Assembly: GCF_000725385.1 (NCBI RefSeq)
Contig: NZ_CP008884.1
Span: forward strand, 3,224,001 to 3,288,000
Length of the DNA: 64,000 bases
Reading direction: 5' to 3'
From: Dyella japonica A8
GTDB lineage: Bacteria; Pseudomonadota; Gammaproteobacteria; Xanthomonadales; Rhodanobacteraceae
This document shows, piece by piece, positions 1-8,769 of the stretch. Below the pieces are notes generated by a model. It saw nothing but the letters and a program-made list of their open reading frames with translations. It was not told the origin of the DNA and did no database searches. Position numbers and translations under genes: made by a program. Position 1 is the stretch's first letter. Every line of letters begins with the position of its first letter.

Positions 1-647
1 TCGCGCCCAACAATGGGGTCGATCTTGCCGCTGCGCGCCTGCTCGGTGAGGTCCACGGTGAACTGGCGCAGCGCCTCCTGCTTGCCCATCTGCGCCGGGC
101 CCATCGCGCCACTGGCTTCGCCGGGTACCGCGCCACCCATGCGAAAACCGTCACTGGCGTTCTGGCCGTCTTCGGGCGAACCACCCACGACCTCGGCAAA
201 CTTCTCGCCCAGGGCCTCTGGCTTGATCTTGTCGAACTCTGCCGAGATCGCGATCAGCGCGTTGCGCAGATGACGGGTGCGCAGAATGCCAAGGATCAAG
301 TATCCGGTGCGCACCTGCGCCTCGCCGAACATCAGCGTGGCGAACACCCAGCCACGCTCTACGGCCTCTTCCACGTTGCTGGACAGGTCGGAGATGGTGC
401 TGGAGCCGCGCGGCAGGCGATCCAGTGCGTCGGTGACGTCGCGCGCCAGGTTCGACGGATTGAGATTGAACTGCTTGACGATGCGATGCAGGTCTGAATC
501 CTGCAGTTGCAGGATCTGATGGATCCAGTGCACCAGTTCCACGTACGGGTTGCCCCGCAGCTTGCAGAACACGGTGGCGCTTTCGATGCCGCGGTAGGCC
601 AGCTTGTTGAGCTTGCCAAACAGAGCGCTTCGACTGATCTCGGCCAT
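1..647 (-). CDS. tssH: TssH/ClpV T6SS ATPase, 5' part only
   Basis: N-terminal 215 codons of the AAA+ ATPase that disassembles contracted TssB/TssC sheaths in the cytoplasm; the rest lies beyond the left edge. The protein begins MAEISRSALFGKLNKLAY and has a Clp-N-type helical region to about residue 150, then a linker and GKIDPIVGR, the hallmark at the entry of the first AAA domain. The ATG at 647 was read directly from the sequence; the longer open frames here are in other frames and show no family match. It is the last gene of the T6SS operon visible, 123 bp after tssG, as in HSI-I-type clusters. Walker motifs are outside the window, so activity cannot be judged. Confidence 0.93.
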   Translation of the reverse strand, partial: MAEISRSALFGKLNKLAYRGIESATVFCKLRGNPYVELVHWIHQILQLQDSDLHRIVKQFNLNPSNLARDVTDALDRLPRGSSTISDLSSNVEEAVERGWVFATLMFGEAQVRTGYLILGILRTRHLRNALIAISAEFDKIKPEALGEKFAEVVGGSPEDGQNASDGFRMGGAVPGEASGAMGPAQMGKQEALRQFTVDLTEQARSGKIDPIVGR

Positions 648-770
648 GGCGACGACTTCCTTCTAGAGTTGGGAGCAACGCACCCTGGGGGCACGCGTCA
701 GCTGATTTGGGGCTAACTGCATCATCGACACCCATTTACCGGCAACATCGGACACATGGGCATGCACGGC

Positions 771-1793
771 CTATCGCAGTGGATGGAGAATCACGTCGTC
801 CACGTCGGCAGCGTGGCGCGGCTTGCCGAGCCAGGTCGTCATCCCTATCCGGCCCTGACGCCCCAGTTGGGCGACCGGGGCGTCATGCGGGTGAAGCACC
901 AGCTGCACGTCCCACGCCTTCTCGTCGCCGACATAGCCGCGCACGGCGGCGGTGAGTTGCCTCAATGCCTCGCCACCCGGCAGGAAGCGATGGAACTGCA
1001 GGCGATCCAGTGGGCCCAGGCGCAGACGAAAGCGTTGCTGGCAACCGCGCACACGTGCACCGAGCACGGCGGTCTGGCCCAGGCTTGCCACGTCGCTGCC
1101 GCCACCCAGGCGCAGGTGGGCGCTTTCCGGCAGGCTCATCCATTCGGCAACGAATTCCACCACCGCCACGGATACGTGGAAAAAGCGCTCCAACAGACCG
1201 CGCAAGCCCTCCGCGTTGCGCGTCTGCTGCCACAGGCGGCCGGCGAAATGACGCCGATAACGATCGGGCAAGGCATCGCGGCCATCCAGGTGCGGGGTGG
1301 CCTGGCCGATCAGTGCGCCCAGGTACAGGTAGAACCCATCCTCGTCAGGGCGGTCGTGTTGCACCGTGGGTTGGGCATTGGCCCAGGCGCGGTAGAACAA
1401 GCCCATCATGCGGTGGTGAAAAATGTTGGCGAAGGCGACGAAGGTCGTGTCTTTCGCATTGCGCTCGCGATCCAGCGCGTACTCGGTCAGGTGCAGCGGC
1501 AACGGTGCGTTCGGTCCGAACAGGCCGAAAAACAGGCCGTGCAACCGCGACGGCTGACCAGCGCCGCGCATTTCGTAGCGATCGATCATGCGCGGGGCGA
1601 ACGCGAGCGACGGCGCATGGCACAGGCGCACCGGGTCATCGGACGGTTTGGCCGATTCGCCCAGCCGGGGCTGCGACGGATGCGCGCATTCGAGCCGGCG
1701 CAGCGCTTCGAAAAACTCGAAGGCTTCCGGCGTCGCCTGCAGCGCCTCTTCCAGCGCTACAGGATCTGACGCTTGCCGAGCATGGTCGGCCAT
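771..1793 (-). CDS. tssG: TssG T6SS baseplate protein (ImpH/VasB)
   Basis: Baseplate wedge subunit that works with TssE, TssF and TssK on the cytoplasmic side of the inner membrane. It is 340 aa, the usual family size, with the typical N-terminal EFFEALRRLE and the internal pattern PLPLHLTEYA. The start at 1793 overlaps the end of tssF by 37 bp, which suggests translational coupling. Identification rests on family motifs and on position between tssF and tssH. No frameshift seen. Confidence 0.93.
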   Translation of the reverse strand: MADHARQASDPVALEEALQATPEAFEFFEALRRLECAHPSQPRLGESAKPSDDPVRLCHAPSLAFAPRMIDRYEMRGAGQPSRLHGLFFGLFGPNAPLPLHLTEYALDRERNAKDTTFVAFANIFHHRMMGLFYRAWANAQPTVQHDRPDEDGFYLYLGALIGQATPHLDGRDALPDRYRRHFAGRLWQQTRNAEGLRGLLERFFHVSVAVVEFVAEWMSLPESAHLRLGGGSDVASLGQTAVLGARVRGCQQRFRLRLGPLDRLQFHRFLPGGEALRQLTAAVRGYVGDEKAWDVQLVLHPHDAPVAQLGRQGRIGMTTWLGKPRHAADVDDVILHPLR

Positions 1794-3640
1794 CGGGCTA
1801 CCTCGTTGCGTTCCAGCGTGCGCAGCACGGTTTCGGTGAAAGCATTGACGGAGACGTAACGCGTGAAAAAGCGCTGCATCACCGCGCCGAGCAGGTAGGC
1901 GCCGGTACCTTCGAAAGCGCCGTCGTCGCAGGTCAGCGTGATTTCAAGCCCGCGACCGAAGGCAATGGGACCGGGCACGGGGATGCGCCGCACGATGGGC
2001 CGGGAGCCGACCGCCTTGATGCCTTCGATCTGGCGGAGCGCCGCGGAATCGAACTCGTCGCAGTACATCATCAGCATCTCGCGCAACGCCGCTGCGCCCT
2101 TGCCTGCACCATCATCCAGCAGCGAAACATAGTTGAGCTGCAGGTGGCTGAGCAGGCGCCACGCGGTTTCGCCGGTGGCGCGCGGCGCGCGCGGCTTGGT
2201 GGGGCCGGCGACGCAGCGCACGCTTTCCACCGGTGCGCCGGTTTCCATGGCGAAGTCGGTCCGCGTCTTGCCGATCGGCATGTGCAACGGCAGATCCCGG
2301 TTGGTGCACAGCAGCTGCATGCCGAGCTGACGAAGCCGGGTCGGGTATGGCGCATCGTTGGCGTCCACCAGGGCGATGAACACTTCACTGCCGACGTAAC
2401 TGGAGCGCGCACCCTGCAGCTTCTGGCGTGCGGAGAGCAGGCGCGGCTCGCGGCGAATCGTGTAGAACGCTGCCTGGCGCTGGTGCCAGGTGCGCTCGTC
2501 GCCGCCGTAGAAAGGCTGGAAGCGCTGCTCGGGCTCCTGCAGGTCGCCGAAGCCTTCCACCTGGTCTACGCTGTGGATCTCGAAATCCATGGGCCGGGTG
2601 CGATCGGCCAGGATGTGGTATTCGGTCTTGCCCTGCTGCAGGTGGATGCGGTCGGCGCGGCGCGGAAACAGGTTGATGGCCGGCGTGCAGAACAGGCGGA
2701 AGTTGTTCGCGTCCACGGCATTGTGCAGGCTGGCGACGCTGCGGTCGAACAGTACGACGAGCTCGAACTCCGTGCCCTGCATGCGCGCGAGCGCGGGGCG
2801 CAGGCCCGTGAATTCAGCAAACAGAAAGCGCTCCGGACAGGCGAAATATTCCTGCAGGAGACGGTAGCCGCTGAACGAGCGGCCATCATAGGGAATCAGG
2901 GCATCTGCGTCCTCGAAGCCCCGGGGGCGAATGCTGCCCGCCTCCAGCGTGCGGCTCAACAGGCCATCCGCGCCCTGCCCGCGCACCACGCAGGCCACGG
3001 CGTTGCCCAGCAACTGCTCATAAAGGCGCTTGGGCTGCTCGTCGCTGCCGGCGATGAAGACAGGCAACGCATCGATGGGCAGCATGCCGACCTGCATGCC
3101 CGCCGGCACGGTCAGCTTCAGCCGCAGCCCCGCGCGCACGGGTTTGCCACCGGGCAGCTCGATGCCCGCGGCGGCCAGCGCCGCTGGCGTCTCGAAATAC
3201 TTGGCATCGACCAGGCTGAGCGGCCACAGCGTGACGTCGTGCGCCGTGCGGTACTCGCAGGCGGTGCGTTCGTCGCGCGCGGTGAGACTGCGCAGCGCGG
3301 TATGCCGCGGCACGGTGTGGCCAGCGACCAGGCCGCTTTCCTTCAGGTCGGGATGCAGCTGCACCACCGCCATCGAAGGTACCGGCGCCAGGTAGTGCGG
3401 ATAGATCATCTCCAGCAGATGCTGGGTGAATACAGGGTACTGCGCGTCGAGCTTCAGCTGCACGCGCGCCGCCAGAAAGGCGAAGCCCTCGAGCAGGCGC
3501 TCCACGTAGGGGTCGGCGCACTCGAAGCCTTCCAGGCCGAGACGGCCGGCGATTTTGGGGTACTCGCGCGCGAACTCGCCGCCCATCTCGCGCACATGCT
3601 GTAATTCACGGTTGTAGTAACGGAGCAGACGCGGATCCAT
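1757..3640 (-). CDS. tssF: TssF T6SS baseplate protein (ImpG/VasA)
   Basis: Largest baseplate wedge protein (627 aa), partner of TssG. The start at 3640 was chosen because family members begin with MDPRLLRYYNRELQHVREMG; the open frame continues 32 codons upstream but would run into tssE. The family segments FAREYPKIAGRL and YVERLLEGFAFL follow at about residues 23-60. The start lies 5 bp after the tssE stop and the 3' end overlaps tssG. Confidence 0.95.
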   Translation of the reverse strand: MDPRLLRYYNRELQHVREMGGEFAREYPKIAGRLGLEGFECADPYVERLLEGFAFLAARVQLKLDAQYPVFTQHLLEMIYPHYLAPVPSMAVVQLHPDLKESGLVAGHTVPRHTALRSLTARDERTACEYRTAHDVTLWPLSLVDAKYFETPAALAAAGIELPGGKPVRAGLRLKLTVPAGMQVGMLPIDALPVFIAGSDEQPKRLYEQLLGNAVACVVRGQGADGLLSRTLEAGSIRPRGFEDADALIPYDGRSFSGYRLLQEYFACPERFLFAEFTGLRPALARMQGTEFELVVLFDRSVASLHNAVDANNFRLFCTPAINLFPRRADRIHLQQGKTEYHILADRTRPMDFEIHSVDQVEGFGDLQEPEQRFQPFYGGDERTWHQRQAAFYTIRREPRLLSARQKLQGARSSYVGSEVFIALVDANDAPYPTRLRQLGMQLLCTNRDLPLHMPIGKTRTDFAMETGAPVESVRCVAGPTKPRAPRATGETAWRLLSHLQLNYVSLLDDGAGKGAAALREMLMMYCDEFDSAALRQIEGIKAVGSRPIVRRIPVPGPIAFGRGLEITLTCDDGAFEGTGAYLLGAVMQRFFTRYVSVNAFTETVLRTLERNEVARWPTMLGKRQIL

Positions 3641-3645
3641 GCCAC

Positions 3646-4149
3646 TCAACCCAGACTTTCCGTGACCGCGAGCTTGCCCGTTTCCAGGTCCACTTCGGTC
3701 TTGAGGTAAAGATTCAGCGGCAGCGGTTGCGCCCACATCTCCGATTCGATGTCGAACATCAGGGACTGCCGATCCATGCGCCCGGCGTTGGCGTGCACCG
3801 TGACACGCAGGCTGCTGCCGGTGAGGCGGGGCTCGAAGGCGAGAATGGCGTCGCGGATCTCACGCTGCAGCGCGTCGGCATCGATGCCGGAAAGCGCCAC
3901 ACCCGTCAGGTCGGGTATGCCGAAATTGAGCACGGAACGGGCCACGTCCGGGTAGGGCTCCAGGTCCACGCTCACCCCGAGGTTTACACAATTGAGCAGC
4001 CAGGACATGTCGCGCGTCACGCATTCGCGCAATCGCGTGGCGGAGATCACCCGCTTGTCGCGGCTTTCCTCCGTCTTGCCCGGCTCGTCATCGGTCAACC
4101 GGTCGAGCAGCGAAGGCTGCAGGCGTTCCTGGGTGGTGAGTTCGGCCAT
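3646..4149 (-). CDS. tssE: TssE T6SS baseplate protein (gp25-like)
   Basis: Small baseplate protein (167 aa) related to phage T4 gp25, which nucleates sheath assembly. N-terminal QPSLLDRLTDDEP and the later LNFGIPDL are characteristic of the lysozyme-like gp25/TssE fold. It starts 12 bp downstream of tagJ and ends 5 bp before tssF. Length and order agree with a complete copy. Confidence 0.93.
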   Translation of the reverse strand: MAELTTQERLQPSLLDRLTDDEPGKTEESRDKRVISATRLRECVTRDMSWLLNCVNLGVSVDLEPYPDVARSVLNFGIPDLTGVALSGIDADALQREIRDAILAFEPRLTGSSLRVTVHANAGRMDRQSLMFDIESEMWAQPLPLNLYLKTEVDLETGKLAVTESLG

Positions 4150-4161
4150 GGAGCCCTCACC

Positions 4162-4965
4162 TCATGACTCGAAGTCGATCTGACGGATGTCCAGCAGGGA
4201 GTAATCGCCCGCGTCGCTGACGAACATGCGTTGCCCGATGCCGAGGAAGGTCTCCTCGCCCACGTCATTCCACTCGGTCTTGCGTGCCATCAGCAGATCG
4301 TTGTCACCCGAGCGTTCCGTGTCCGGGTAGCGCGCCGGTACGAAGCCCACCATCTGGCCACCATTGGCCAGGGTCAACTGCACGGGAGCCCAAACCTTGT
4401 CGCGCAGGTCCGAAGGTGCCTCGAATACCAGTGACTTGATCCTGGCAAATGGCACCCAGGCATAGCCGCCACTGACGATGACCTCAAGACAGGGACCGAT
4501 GCGTGTATCGGCATCTGCCAACCATTGGAACGCTGCGCCGTCCACATGGCCCTTGCTTGCCGGAGCCTGCTCGAAGGCCTCGTTCCTCAATCGCGCCGCT
4601 TGCACATGGTGGCCTTCCGCAGTGTGGCGGATCGCCTGAAGCAGCAACGCCAGCCACGCGTCCGGCTCACCGATGACCGTGGGCGTGGCCTCCCCACGAA
4701 ACACCGCGCCACGTGTCAGCTCGCCTTTCAGTGCCGCGGAATAGGCACCCACCAGCAAGCTATTGAGCCCATCCAGCTCGCCGCTCACGACGAGCTGGTG
4801 TTGCGCCCTCTCCCATTGCCCCAGCAAGCTCAGCAGCTGGAACAGGAAGACACGCCGCTTGGCGTCCGCCGGGTGTTGCCTGACTTCAGCGGTAAGCTGC
4901 TGAAGCGCCTCCTCCGGCCGACCCTGCCTGAGGAGGCTTTCCGCGCTGGCATCCAGGACAGTCAC
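4162..4965 (-). CDS. tagJ: TagJ/ImpE T6SS accessory protein
   Basis: ImpE-family accessory protein (267 aa). The N-terminal third (about 5-60) is TPR-like (LLRQGRPEEALQQL), and the C-terminal half carries the family pattern with FARIKSL, VWAPVQL and GFVPARYP. In Pseudomonas HSI-I the homologue binds the TssB sheath protein and modulates ClpV recruitment; that is family knowledge, not shown here. Its place between hcp and tssE is the HSI-I arrangement and marks the clade of this T6SS. Only 15 bp separate it from hcp. Confidence 0.9.
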   Translation of the reverse strand: MTVLDASAESLLRQGRPEEALQQLTAEVRQHPADAKRRVFLFQLLSLLGQWERAQHQLVVSGELDGLNSLLVGAYSAALKGELTRGAVFRGEATPTVIGEPDAWLALLLQAIRHTAEGHHVQAARLRNEAFEQAPASKGHVDGAAFQWLADADTRIGPCLEVIVSGGYAWVPFARIKSLVFEAPSDLRDKVWAPVQLTLANGGQMVGFVPARYPDTERSGDNDLLMARKTEWNDVGEETFLGIGQRMFVSDAGDYSLLDIRQIDFES

Positions 4966-4980
4966 GTGGGCGGGCCGCCG

Positions 4981-5481
4981 TTATGCCGACACAGCCTGGA
5001 TGTCGTAGGTGAATTCCTTGGCGCCGCCATCGGCCGCACCCTTGTCGTTCTGCGGCTGGAACGCATACTTGAACTTGCCGAAGTGCAAGGTGACGTTCTC
5101 GGTAAGCCGGTCTTCCCCGCCACTACCACCGGTGGATACCGAGGTGATCAGCACGCCTTCGCTGAGTTCGATGGTGAGGAAGTCGGTCTGTTCGCCGGTG
5201 GCGTTGGTGACGTACAGCCACGCCTGATCCATGCGACCGCCGGTGCAGCACGCCTGGAGCAAGGCGTTGGAGCAACCGTCCACGTACTTGGTGATGGAAA
5301 TATCCTGGACGTGCGCCTTGCCGCCGCTGGCTGAACCGCCGCCACTATGCAGGTCGCCCGTGTTGCTGACGCCCCACGACCACGCGAGGATCGGCACTTC
5401 GCCCTTGTGCTTTTTGTGGTTTGAAGCGCCCTTGATCTCGACCTTGCCCGGGCCGAATTTCAGATGCATGTCGAAAGCCAT
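4981..5481 (-). CDS. hcp: Hcp (TssD) T6SS tube protein
   Basis: Inner-tube protein that stacks as hexamers and is secreted. It is 166 aa, has no signal peptide, starts MAFDMHLKFG, contains VQDISITKYVDGCSNALLQA near residue 60-75 and ends with the beta-rich TLHFGKFKYAF region. It sits 51 bp downstream of tssC, the only sizeable gap in the tssB-to-tssF block, where a separate promoter or processing site for this abundant protein could lie. The length fits a plain Hcp without an effector extension. Confidence 0.95.
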   Translation of the reverse strand: MAFDMHLKFGPGKVEIKGASNHKKHKGEVPILAWSWGVSNTGDLHSGGGSASGGKAHVQDISITKYVDGCSNALLQACCTGGRMDQAWLYVTNATGEQTDFLTIELSEGVLITSVSTGGSGGEDRLTENVTLHFGKFKYAFQPQNDKGAADGGAKEFTYDIQAVSA

Positions 5482-5532
5482 GACATATCTCCCTTGATGT
5501 GCAACGCGCTAAACGAGTGATGGGTGGGATGC

Positions 5533-7026
5533 TCAGGCTTGCGCTGCCGACGGCAGGCGCGATACCAGGCGCAACGACACGGTGAGCCCTTCCAACTGGT
5601 AGTGGGGCTTGAGGAAGAATTTGGAGGTGTAGTAACCCGGCGCACCCTCCACTTCGTCCACCACCACTTCCGCGGCGGACAGCGGCTTGCGTGCCTTGGT
5701 CTGCTCGGTGGAGTTGGCCGGGTCGCCATCCACGTAGTTCATGATCCAATTGCTCAGCCAGCTCTGCATCTGCTCGCGACTGCTGAACGAGCCGATCTTG
5801 TCGCGCACGATGCACTTGAGATAGTGCGCGAAGCGGCAGCAGGCGAACATGTAGGGCAGACGGGCTGCCAGCGCCGCATTGGCGGTGGCATCCGGGTTGT
5901 CGTACTCCTCCGGCTTGTTCAGCGATTGCGCGCTGATGAAGGCGGCCATGTCCGAGTTCTTCCGGTGCACCAGCGGCATCAGGCCCATCTTGTCCAGTTC
6001 GGCGGAGCGGCGGTCGGTGATGGCGACCTCGGTGGGGCACTTCATGTCCACGCCACCGTCATCCGACGGGAACGTATGGGTGGGAAGCCCCTCCACCGCA
6101 CCACCGGATTCAATGCCCCGGATGCGCGTGCACCAACCGTATTCCTTGAACGAGCGGTTGATGTTCACCGCCATCGCATACGCGGCGTTCTGCCAGGTGT
6201 ACTTCGACGAGTCCGCCCCCGCGGTGTCTTCCTCGAAATCGAACTCTTCCACCGGATTGGTGGCGGCGCCGTACGGCAGGCGTGCCAGCGTGCGCGGCAT
6301 GGTCAGGCCGATGTACTTGGCGTCGTCCGATTCGCGCAGCGAGCGCCACGCGGCGTAGTCGGGCGTGGAGAAGATCTTGGCGAGGTCGCGCGGGTTGGCC
6401 AGCTCGTTCCAGTTGTCCATGCCCATCAGCGTGGAGCCTGCCGAGGCCAGGAACGGCGCATGCGCCGCTGCCGAAACCTGGGCAATGCCCGCAAGCAACT
6501 CCACGTCCGGCGGGCTGTGGTCGAAATAATAGTCGCCGACCAGGCAACCGTACGGTTCGCCACCAAGCTGGCCGTACTCTTCCTCATAGAGCTTCTTGAA
6601 CACCGGGCTCTGGTCCCACGCCGTGCCCTTGTAACGCTTGAGCGTCTTGGCGAGGTCCTTCTTGGAGATATTCATCACGCGGATCTTCAGCAGCTGATCC
6701 GTCTCGGTGTTGTTCACCAGGTGATGGAGGCCGCGCCAGGCGCCTTCGAGTTTCTGGAAGTCGGCGTGGTGCATCACCAGGTTGACCTGCTCGCTGAGCT
6801 TGCGGTCGATCTCGGCGATATAGGCCTTGATGGTCTGCGACACGTCCTCGGAAACGATGTCGGACTTGCTGAGCACCTGCTCGGCCAGCGTGCGCACCGC
6901 CGACTCCACTTCTTCCTTGGCGCGATCGCTCTTGGGCTTGAATTCCTTACTGAGCAGCGAGGCGAATTCGTTGGCGTCGAGGGTTTCGGTCGCGGCGCCG
7001 GCTTCGGCGAGTTTCTCGGTTGCCAT
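5533..7026 (-). CDS. tssC: TssC T6SS contractile sheath large subunit
   Basis: Large sheath subunit (497 aa) that polymerises with TssB around the Hcp tube. Family signatures include LEGAWRGLHHLV (about 115-126), ISKKDLAKTL, GCLVGDYYFDHSP and, near the C-terminus, WIMNYVDGDPANS. It starts 6 bp after the tssB stop. No truncation. A 510-codon frame on the opposite strand is its high-GC shadow. Confidence 0.97.
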   Translation of the reverse strand: MATEKLAEAGAATETLDANEFASLLSKEFKPKSDRAKEEVESAVRTLAEQVLSKSDIVSEDVSQTIKAYIAEIDRKLSEQVNLVMHHADFQKLEGAWRGLHHLVNNTETDQLLKIRVMNISKKDLAKTLKRYKGTAWDQSPVFKKLYEEEYGQLGGEPYGCLVGDYYFDHSPPDVELLAGIAQVSAAAHAPFLASAGSTLMGMDNWNELANPRDLAKIFSTPDYAAWRSLRESDDAKYIGLTMPRTLARLPYGAATNPVEEFDFEEDTAGADSSKYTWQNAAYAMAVNINRSFKEYGWCTRIRGIESGGAVEGLPTHTFPSDDGGVDMKCPTEVAITDRRSAELDKMGLMPLVHRKNSDMAAFISAQSLNKPEEYDNPDATANAALAARLPYMFACCRFAHYLKCIVRDKIGSFSSREQMQSWLSNWIMNYVDGDPANSTEQTKARKPLSAAEVVVDEVEGAPGYYTSKFFLKPHYQLEGLTVSLRLVSRLPSAAQA

Positions 7027-7032
7027 GGGTGC

Positions 7033-7536
7033 TCACTCCCCGTCCGGTTTGGGTGAAGAGGCCAGCGACTGCAGCAGTGCAGGATCCTGCAACGCCTGGG
7101 CAATCAGCTTTTCAGCGCCCGCCTTGCCGTCCATGTAGGTGTCGAGATTGGCCAGCTGGGTACGTGCCTCCAGCAGCTTGGCCAGCGGGGCGATCTTTCG
7201 TGCCAGGGCGGCGGGCGAAAAGTCGTCCATGCTCTCGAACGTGACATCCACGCTGAGGTTGCCCTCGCCGGTGAGCGTATTGGGCACGGCGAAACTCACG
7301 CGCGGCTTCATCGACTGGAGGCGGCTGTCGAAATTATCGACATCGATCTCTAGCGCCTTGCGTTCTTCCACCGGGGGTAATTCGCCGGCATTCGCGCCGG
7401 AGAGGTCGGACATCACGCCCATCACGAAGGGAATCTGTACCTTCTTCTGTGCGCCGTAGACCTCGACGTCGTACTCGATCTGCACGCGAGGCGCCCGGTT
7501 ACGGGCAATGAACTTCTGGCTGCTCTGGGTAGCCAT
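7033..7536 (-). CDS. tssB: TssB T6SS contractile sheath small subunit
   Basis: Small sheath subunit (167 aa), first gene of the T6SS operon. The start at 7536 gives MATQSSQKFIARNRAPRVQI, the expected N-terminus; the frame is open for 48 more codons upstream but that extension is non-homologous. KVQIPFVMGVMSDLSG, RVSFAVPNTL and FSPAALARKIAPL are family hallmarks. A promoter would be expected in the long gap upstream, but I could not identify one with confidence. Confidence 0.95.
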   Translation of the reverse strand: MATQSSQKFIARNRAPRVQIEYDVEVYGAQKKVQIPFVMGVMSDLSGANAGELPPVEERKALEIDVDNFDSRLQSMKPRVSFAVPNTLTGEGNLSVDVTFESMDDFSPAALARKIAPLAKLLEARTQLANLDTYMDGKAGAEKLIAQALQDPALLQSLASSPKPDGE

Positions 7537-8067
7537 GCGGAGTCTCCCATCGTATTGGGCGGAATTCCTTGTCGAGGCATTGCGTGGCGACGAACGCGGC
7601 CACATCCGTGCTGCATTCGTCGCGGCAAACTGCTCGATGAAGACGCAGTCTTGCACCGAACCACAACGACTACCCGTCATTCCGTCTCAGGGTTTTCGCA
7701 TGACGATTTCGCTACGGCTGCTGCCGGTTTTGCGGCATCACGATGACGAACCAACCGCCTCGCCGGTGGGCATTCATGGAATGCCGTGACGCGCTACGGC
7801 TATTGCGTTATCGCGCTGATGCAACACGTCGGCTCGCACCCATTGGCACATGCCTAAGACCAAAGTCCTACGCATTTCCTTGTGCGGCCGTGACCCGATT
7901 CAAGCGACGCAATCAGTGGTTCCACTGCGAGCCATCGAACCTGCGCGGCAAACGGCATCTCCATTCGCGCCCGCTAATGCAGCAAGTGAATATCGCAGGC
8001 ATGGCATTCGATCAGGCACGCAAACATCGCCGCATGTCTCGGATGACCCGCTATCGGCTCGAGCTGC
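7537..8067. other. intergenic region upstream of tssB
   Basis: About 530 bp between the start of tssB and the end of the next minus-strand gene. Open frames on both strands are present but have no recognisable family features, ribosome-binding site or coherent composition, so none is called. I looked for a sigma-54 pattern (TGGCAC with TTGC) and found only TTGGCACATGCC near 7845, without the -12 element. The T6SS promoter probably lies here. Confidence 0.5.
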
Positions 8068-8712
8068 TCATGGCTGTGTTTGCGTCGCCAGCCAGGCTGA
8101 AAGACAGGCGAGCTTCTGCTCCTTCCGCCAGGGCCTTCCGACCGTGGCGCCAAGCGCCTTCAGGCGGGCGTCGATCTCGGCTTGCGTCATGCCCCATGCC
8201 TGTGCGGCCGTCGCGGGAAGCGATTTCTCATCCTGTTCGACAAGGACCAGCTCACACAGGCCAAAGGCATGCCGGATCGCTTCGCGCACGGCGAGGGTTT
8301 CGGCAACGGCCACATGCTCCTGCCACGCGAGACTGTAGCCAAGCAGGTCAGTGATCCATCCGGCGCGGTTGGTCAGCAGGGCCCCGATCACCACCCGGTA
8401 TCCCGCGCCCTGCATCTGGCGAACGATACGTTGCAGGCTGGCGGTTGCCAGTTGCTCCTGCCGCTTGCGCCCCGTCGCGACGACCTCGGCGGCGTCCACC
8501 AGGCTGCCGCCATCCGCTGCATGCACCATGTCGAAAGCCGCGCGGTAAGGCTCCAGGGAAAGCCGCTCACCCTCGGCGTGCGTTTCAAGGAAGGTGGAAA
8601 GCACGACCCGCGGCACATCGTTCCCTGCGGCGACACCCACCGCCACGGCGCCGCCCTTGCATGCGCGCAACCCCAGGCTCGCGGGTTGGGGTGAATCCTC
8701 GTGGCGTGACAT
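8068..8712 (-). CDS. hypothetical protein, 214 aa
   Basis: Not recognised. The start at 8712 is chosen because GCGGAGG lies 5 bp upstream of the ATG; the frame stays open 12 codons further. There is no signal peptide or membrane segment. The body alternates beta-like segments (GAVAVGVAAG, RVVLSTFLET, YRVVIGALLTNRAG) with helices and ends in a basic segment (PWRKEQKLACLSAW). The order loosely recalls an RNase H-like fold, but I see no clear catalytic acid set. It lies 57 bp downstream of a secreted protein gene on the same strand and may be co-transcribed with it. Confidence 0.6.
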   Translation of the reverse strand: MSRHEDSPQPASLGLRACKGGAVAVGVAAGNDVPRVVLSTFLETHAEGERLSLEPYRAAFDMVHAADGGSLVDAAEVVATGRKRQEQLATASLQRIVRQMQGAGYRVVIGALLTNRAGWITDLLGYSLAWQEHVAVAETLAVREAIRHAFGLCELVLVEQDEKSLPATAAQAWGMTQAEIDARLKALGATVGRPWRKEQKLACLSAWLATQTQP

Positions 8713-8769
8713 CAAGGCCTCCGCATGTCGCACCTGCATGGCGACCACGTCACGCCTGCGCCAAGGACA

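Noticed and set aside
151..735. 194-codon minus-strand frame at the left edge
   Set aside because: The true frame is shifted and encodes the TssH N-terminus from 647; this one is out of frame with it and has no homology.
965..3604. Long plus-strand open frame (879 codons) across tssF/tssG
   Set aside because: It lies opposite clearly homologous T6SS genes, is Arg/Ala-rich as expected of high-GC antisense frames, and shows no family motif or ribosome site.
5524..7056. 510-codon plus-strand frame over tssC
   Set aside because: Antisense shadow of tssC; composition dominated by Arg, Gly, His and Val without motifs.
7840..7860. Sigma-54 promoter-like TTGGCACATGCC
   Set aside because: The -12 TTGC element is missing, and the orientation is away from tssB.
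7850..8338. Possible plus-strand gene in the gap after tssB
   Set aside because: No ribosome site and no coherent domain; it runs over the opposite-strand gene at 8068-8712.
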